Assembly: GCA_015061765.1 (NCBI GenBank)
Contig: SUVZ01000138.1
Location: 1 to 8,810 of the forward strand
Direction of reading: 5' to 3'
Source of the DNA: Lentisphaerota bacterium
GTDB lineage: Bacteria > Verrucomicrobiota > Kiritimatiellia > RFP12 > UBA1067
DNA: 8,810 bases
Shown here: piece after piece, positions 6,538 through 8,810 of the stretch
How the letters are laid out: the number at the start of each line of letters is the position of its first letter
Numbering within the stretch: position 1 is the first letter of the stretch
Made by a program: the position numbers and the translations under genes
Notes under the pieces: generated by a model
Databases searched by the model: none
Seen by the model: the letters and a program-made list of their open reading frames with translations, nothing else
Told to the model about the DNA's origin: nothing

Positions 6538-7722
6538 ATGTTGAAGAATGCATCATTGGGCATAAAACGAAAAAAGCGCGTCGCCATCCTTATTCCGATG
6601 GACAGCAAGGACGGACGGGAAAGAGTATCAGGCATATTGAGATACCTGCAATCCCATCCGCATCTGGAAGCTATCATTGCAGGCGACCATGTCGCAAACC
6701 GCCGTCTCTCAAACATGTCGGGGATTAAACTTGACGGACTGATTACAACTCCGGAATTTCTGGCACAACGCAATCTGATGCGACGTTTCGCCGCTCCGGC
6801 CATCGTAATCGCCAACGGACGCAATCTCGTGCCGCCGCCGGGATGCCGCCGCTTCGGCGCAGTTGTGTGCGACAATGAAGGCGTAGGACGATGCGGCGCG
6901 GAATTCTTCCTCAGAAAAAACTTCACCTCTTTTGCATTTGTCGGCATGCCGGAAGAATTGGCGTGGGTGGATGAACGCCTTGAAGGATTCCGTGACAAGC
7001 TTGCACGGCATGGATTCAAATGCGCAGTCTACCACGCTTCGGATAAAGCCGGATGGAGAGCGGAGGAACGCACGCTCATGCGCTTTCTTCGCGCACTCCC
7101 CAAGCCATGCGGCCTGCTGGCCGCAATCGATTCGCGCGCCAAACATGTGATAGACATCTGCGAGCGTATCGGCATCACGGTTCCGCAGCAGATCAGCGTC
7201 CTTGGGACGGACAACGACGAAATGTTCTGCGAATGGAGTCGGCCGTCGATCTCCAGCATTCAACCTGAATTCGAAATGTCTGGATATCGGCTGGCTGAAC
7301 TGCTCGACTCGCTTATGCAGGGTGCGCCATGTCGGCCGGTGATTCTGCGTTACGGAATATCAGGAATCGTCGAACGGCTCTCGACGCTCGACCTCACCGG
7401 CTCTGCGCGCATCGTCTCCCTCGCACGCGAATACATCAGGAAAAACGCAAAAGCCCCCGTTAAACTCTTCGACATCGCCGCCGCAGCCGGATGTTCTCCA
7501 CGCATCCTTCAACGCCGATTTCAGGAGGTAACGGGCAATACGCCTATTGAGGAACTTCGTCAGTGCCGGCTGGAACACATATGTGAAATGCTGACAAAAA
7601 CCGCCACCCCCATTGATCTTGTCGGCGGATTCTGCGGTTTCAATTCAAACTCAAATCTCAAAGAGGCATTCAAAAAACGATACGGTATGTCACTTTCTGC
7701 ATACCGCGCATTGCGCACTTGA
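6538..7722 (+). CDS. XylR-like transcriptional regulator (LacI-type sensor plus AraC helix-turn-helix)
   Basis: The protein has 394 residues from the ATG at 6538; in-frame ATGs at 6496 and 6514 are possible but lie upstream of the proposed -10 box. Residues about 13-270 are a periplasmic-binding-protein-like sensor of the LacI/XylR kind: KRVAILIPM near the N-terminus, LDGLIT in the first lobe, and VLGTDNDEMFCEWSRPSISS at about 221-240, a block very characteristic of XylR-type proteins. Residues about 289-393 are an AraC-type double helix-turn-helix, with LFDIAAAAGCSPRILQRRF as the first helix pair and the signature GFNSNSNLKEAFKKRYG near the end. Length and domain order match E. coli XylR, which binds xylose and activates sugar genes. 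Here the ligand is unknown. The gene is divergent from the solenoid-hydrolase operon across a shared 172-base promoter region, so it most likely controls that operon. Confidence 0.92.
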   Translation: MLKNASLGIKRKKRVAILIPMDSKDGRERVSGILRYLQSHPHLEAIIAGDHVANRRLSNMSGIKLDGLITTPEFLAQRNLMRRFAAPAIVIANGRNLVPPPGCRRFGAVVCDNEGVGRCGAEFFLRKNFTSFAFVGMPEELAWVDERLEGFRDKLARHGFKCAVYHASDKAGWRAEERTLMRFLRALPKPCGLLAAIDSRAKHVIDICERIGITVPQQISVLGTDNDEMFCEWSRPSISSIQPEFEMSGYRLAELLDSLMQGAPCRPVILRYGISGIVERLSTLDLTGSARIVSLAREYIRKNAKAPVKLFDIAAAAGCSPRILQRRFQEVTGNTPIEELRQCRLEHICEMLTKTATPIDLVGGFCGFNSNSNLKEAFKKRYGMSLSAYRALRT

Positions 7723-7750
7723 AATCGGCTCCCGTCGAATAACTAATCTG

Positions 7751-7773
7751 CTGCAGAAATCAATTTTCGGCAG
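7751..7773 (+). terminator. Weak hairpin downstream of the regulator
   Basis: CTGC-A-GAAA (7751-7759) can pair with TTTC-G-GCAG (7765-7773) around a 5-base loop, giving an 8-bp stem with one A-G mismatch. It lies 28 bases after the regulator's stop codon. There is no T-run on the plus strand after it (GATATAGG follows), so intrinsic termination is doubtful. Confidence 0.2.
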
Positions 7774-7921
7774 GATATAGGTTGTGCTTCGCCCAAAGCA
7801 AATATAAGCTAATTCGTCCCACATCACCTAAGCCGCCATTGAGCGCGAAGCACCCATCGACAATTATCAATATCACCGCTAACGACCTTTCAATGAGAAC
7901 ACGGTTTGGACTGATTCTCAA
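7760..7921 (-). other. Unexplained 53-codon frame with a protein-like reading
   Basis: A minus-strand frame can start at TTG (7919-7921) and stops at TGA (7760-7762). It reads like ordinary protein: a hydrophobic run SLAVILIIVDGCFALNG followed by GLGDVGRISLYLLWAKHN and the end YPAEN. It has no ATG or GTG start and no well-placed Shine-Dalgarno site, and a stop (TAA) lies 11 codons upstream of the TTG. It contains both arms of the 9-bp inverted repeat. It may be a remnant of a coding region, a small membrane peptide, or the chance reading of a repeated non-coding element. I do not recognise a family. Confidence 0.2.
7784..7853. repeat. 9-bp perfect inverted repeat bracketing 52 bases
   Basis: GTGCTTCGC (7784-7792) and GCGAAGCAC (7845-7853) are exact reverse complements. 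The 70-base unit they bracket stands out from its AT-rich surroundings, so it may be a small interspersed repeat or a structured RNA. No target-site duplication was found immediately outside the arms, so a transposon-derived origin is not supported. Confidence 0.35.
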
Positions 7922-8018
7922 GATTATGGCGCGGACGAAATCTTATACACCTCCAAAATAACGCTATTTTATAAAAAGACACCAGTTTTACAGGTGAAAT
8001 TATCACTCTTTGCAGGAT

Positions 8019-8048
8019 TTATCCCCAATTATTCCCAATTATTTTCCA
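8019..8048. repeat. Three head-to-tail 10-bp units in AT-rich DNA
   Basis: The units are TTATCCCCAA (8019-8028), TTATTCCCAA (8029-8038) and the diverged TTATTTTCCA (8039-8048). The 10-bp period would place each unit on the same helix face. The first two differ from the DnaA-box consensus TTATNCACA at one base, but the resemblance is loose and no replication gene is nearby. Confidence 0.4.
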
Positions 8049-8116
8049 CTTCAACCCTTCACCTGCAATTTTACAGTATCGCACACTGCGAACAGGGCTG
8101 CAAGGCTAATGCACGA

Positions 8117-8366
8117 TTATGGCATGGCGTCTTTCATGCCGAGAGCAAGATACTTGGAGCGGGCGTAATCGTAGTATTTAAGATCGACTATCGACGACTC
8201 CGGAATGCCGATAGAGTTGAGATAGCGATGACGGGCGGCGAGATCCGCGCCGTCCGTACAGTTCGGCACTGAAACAACGCACCTCGATCTTCGCTTTAAC
8301 CTCAACCAGCCGTTCAAGGTTCTTCTTTATAATACGGTTCGACACCTTGGTGAACTTCTTGTGCAA
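8117..8366 (-). pseudogene. Remnant of a glycyl-radical-enzyme activating protein (radical SAM), C-terminal part only, frameshifted
   Basis: Two minus-strand frames join into one recognisable C-terminus. The first, from 8366, reads HKKFTKVSNRIIKKNLERL and continues to KIEVR near 8277. It matches the HKxFTGVxN-x-Ile-x-x-Asn-Leu-x-x-Leu and IxIR region that I know from pyruvate formate-lyase activase-type enzymes. After one extra base around 8276 the next frame reads VSVPNCTDGADLAARHRYL, then SIGIPESSIVDL and YYDYARSKYLALGMKDAMP to TAA at 8117. This matches the family's C-terminal block, which normally ends in a YH...KYxxLG pattern. About 82 residues remain of a family usually 250-300 long. The CxxxCxxC iron-sulfur motif is absent. 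A TGA stands directly before the TTG at 8366, and a neighbouring gene's stop lies 10 bases further. The reading is from family memory, not a search. Confidence 0.65.
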
Positions 8367-8375
8367 TCAGATATT

Positions 8376-8810
8376 TTACACCAATTGTGAAAGTAATGTT
8401 GTCACAGGAATCACAACAGGTTCAGTATAAGAAAACGCATCAACAGGCTCAAACGGCAAATCGAACACGACTTGAAAAGCATACTGAGCCCCTGTCTGCT
8501 TCTGGAAATGCGCCAAGGATGGGGATAATGACCTGTCTGAAGTCTTCACCTCCACCATAAACCATGGCGCACCATCTTTGGTAATTAGAAAATCCACTTC
8601 TCGTTTCTGCTTGTCGCGCAGGTAAAAAAGATCATAATCCCCCAATCCAATATCTGTCCAGAATTCAACAGCCTTAAGCAAATGACAAGCAACTATTGTC
8701 TCATTGCGTTTACCGACATCCGTGATACCCGACCAATCCCGTAAATACCATTTGGGAGTCTTACGGATTCCATTGGCAATATGACGCGACCATGGCTTCA
8801 GACAAAAGCC
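8376..8810 (-). CDS. DUF4143-type AAA ATPase, C-terminal fragment (N-terminus off the right edge)
   Basis: The frame is open from the right edge to TAA at 8376-8378, giving 144 visible residues. The TTG at 8681 is internal, because family-typical sequence continues upstream of it. WYLRDWSGI followed by GKRNETIVACHLLKAVEFW matches the DUF4143 pattern where a conserved D-W/x-S and R-x-E-x-x-V-A-x-x-L-L precede the C-terminal domain. Then REVDFLI (E71, D73 in the visible part) and FMVEVKTSD (E87, K89) give the D...E-x-K arrangement of the restriction-endonuclease-like fold seen in DUF4143. The usual length is about 380-420 residues with an N-terminal AAA ATPase (Walker A and B), which is outside the window. 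The cellular role of the family is poorly known; members are common in genomic islands and often patchily distributed. It has no visible link to the carbohydrate operon. Confidence 0.85.
   Translation of the reverse strand, partial: GFCLKPWSRHIANGIRKTPKWYLRDWSGITDVGKRNETIVACHLLKAVEFWTDIGLGDYDLFYLRDKQKREVDFLITKDGAPWFMVEVKTSDRSLSPSLAHFQKQTGAQYAFQVVFDLPFEPVDAFSYTEPVVIPVTTLLSQLV

Larger units (their letters stand above)
7723..8116. other. Gap between regulator and activase remnant, no convincing gene
   Basis: Nearly 400 bases lack any frame I would call a gene. The left part has a weak hairpin, a 9-bp perfect inverted repeat and a 53-codon minus-strand frame. The right part (about 7940-8080) is AT-rich with short repeats: AAAATA-ACGC-TATTTT (7955-7970), TTTTACAG twice (7986-7993 and 8069-8076), TTACAGGTGAA against TTCACCTGCAA in inverted orientation (7988-7998 and 8058-8068), and the 10-bp tandem units. 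The strand reading of the flanking genes is convergent, so terminators would be expected here, but no classic GC stem with a T-run was seen. Confidence 0.6.

Noticed and set aside
6474..7578. Minus-strand frames 6474-7019, 6709-7263, 7029-7259 and 7360-7578
   Set aside because: They are antisense shadows of the well-recognised XylR-like regulator.
7955..7970. AAAATA-ACGC-TATTTT hairpin as a terminator
   Set aside because: The stem is only six A-T pairs with no GC content and no following T-run, so it would be unstable.
7994..8272. 92-residue plus-strand frame
   Set aside because: It lies opposite the activase remnant, whose minus-strand readings match a known family; the plus reading shows no motif.
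8376..8681. A complete 101-residue gene starting at TTG 8681
   Set aside because: The same frame continues to the window edge with family-typical DUF4143 sequence (WYLRDWSGI, ETIVACHLL), so the TTG is internal.

Overview
The window reads like an accessory carbohydrate-degradation locus of a Gram-negative, probably anaerobic bacterium of the PVC group (Kiritimatiellota, Lentisphaerota or Verrucomicrobiota). This placement is inferred. It rests on a XylR-type regulator (LacI-like sensor fused to an AraC helix-turn-helix), a very large secreted beta-strand-repeat protein with no outer-membrane barrel, a secreted multidomain glycoside hydrolase of the GH28 / DUF4091 (GH123-like) kind, and a remnant of a glycyl-radical-enzyme activase. 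No SusC/SusD pair, rRNA, tRNA or CRISPR array was seen.

Layout. (1) Bases 1-2875, minus strand: one long frame, open at the left edge, starting with GTG. It encodes at least 958 residues: signal peptide, GH28-type right-handed beta-helix, beta-sandwich domain, then a DUF4091/GH123-like module. It is easy to miss because its start is not ATG and its stop lies outside the window. All long plus-strand frames over it are shadows. (2) Bases 2904-6365, minus strand: a 1153-residue secreted beta-solenoid protein. Only 28 bases separate it from the enzyme gene downstream, so the two probably form one operon. (3) Bases 6366-6537: a divergent promoter region with a good sigma70-like promoter for the operon, a strong inverted repeat whose arms carry TTGAYATC, and a possible leaderless promoter for the regulator. 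(4) Bases 6538-7722, plus strand: the XylR-like regulator. (5) Bases 7723-8116: no convincing gene, but a 9-bp perfect inverted repeat, an unexplained 53-codon minus frame and a 10-bp phased tandem repeat. (6) Bases 8117-8366, minus strand: a decayed, frameshifted C-terminal fragment of a glycyl-radical-enzyme activating protein. (7) Bases 8376-8810, minus strand: the C-terminal part of a DUF4143-type ATPase, open at the right edge.

Working model (inference): a sugar released from a uronate- and possibly hexosamine-containing glycan is sensed by the XylR-like protein, which acts on the shared intergenic region to control the divergent operon. The beta-solenoid protein and the GH28-DUF4091 enzyme are both exported and may work together at the cell surface or outside the cell. 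The right third of the window looks like a recombination-worn junction rather than part of this pathway.
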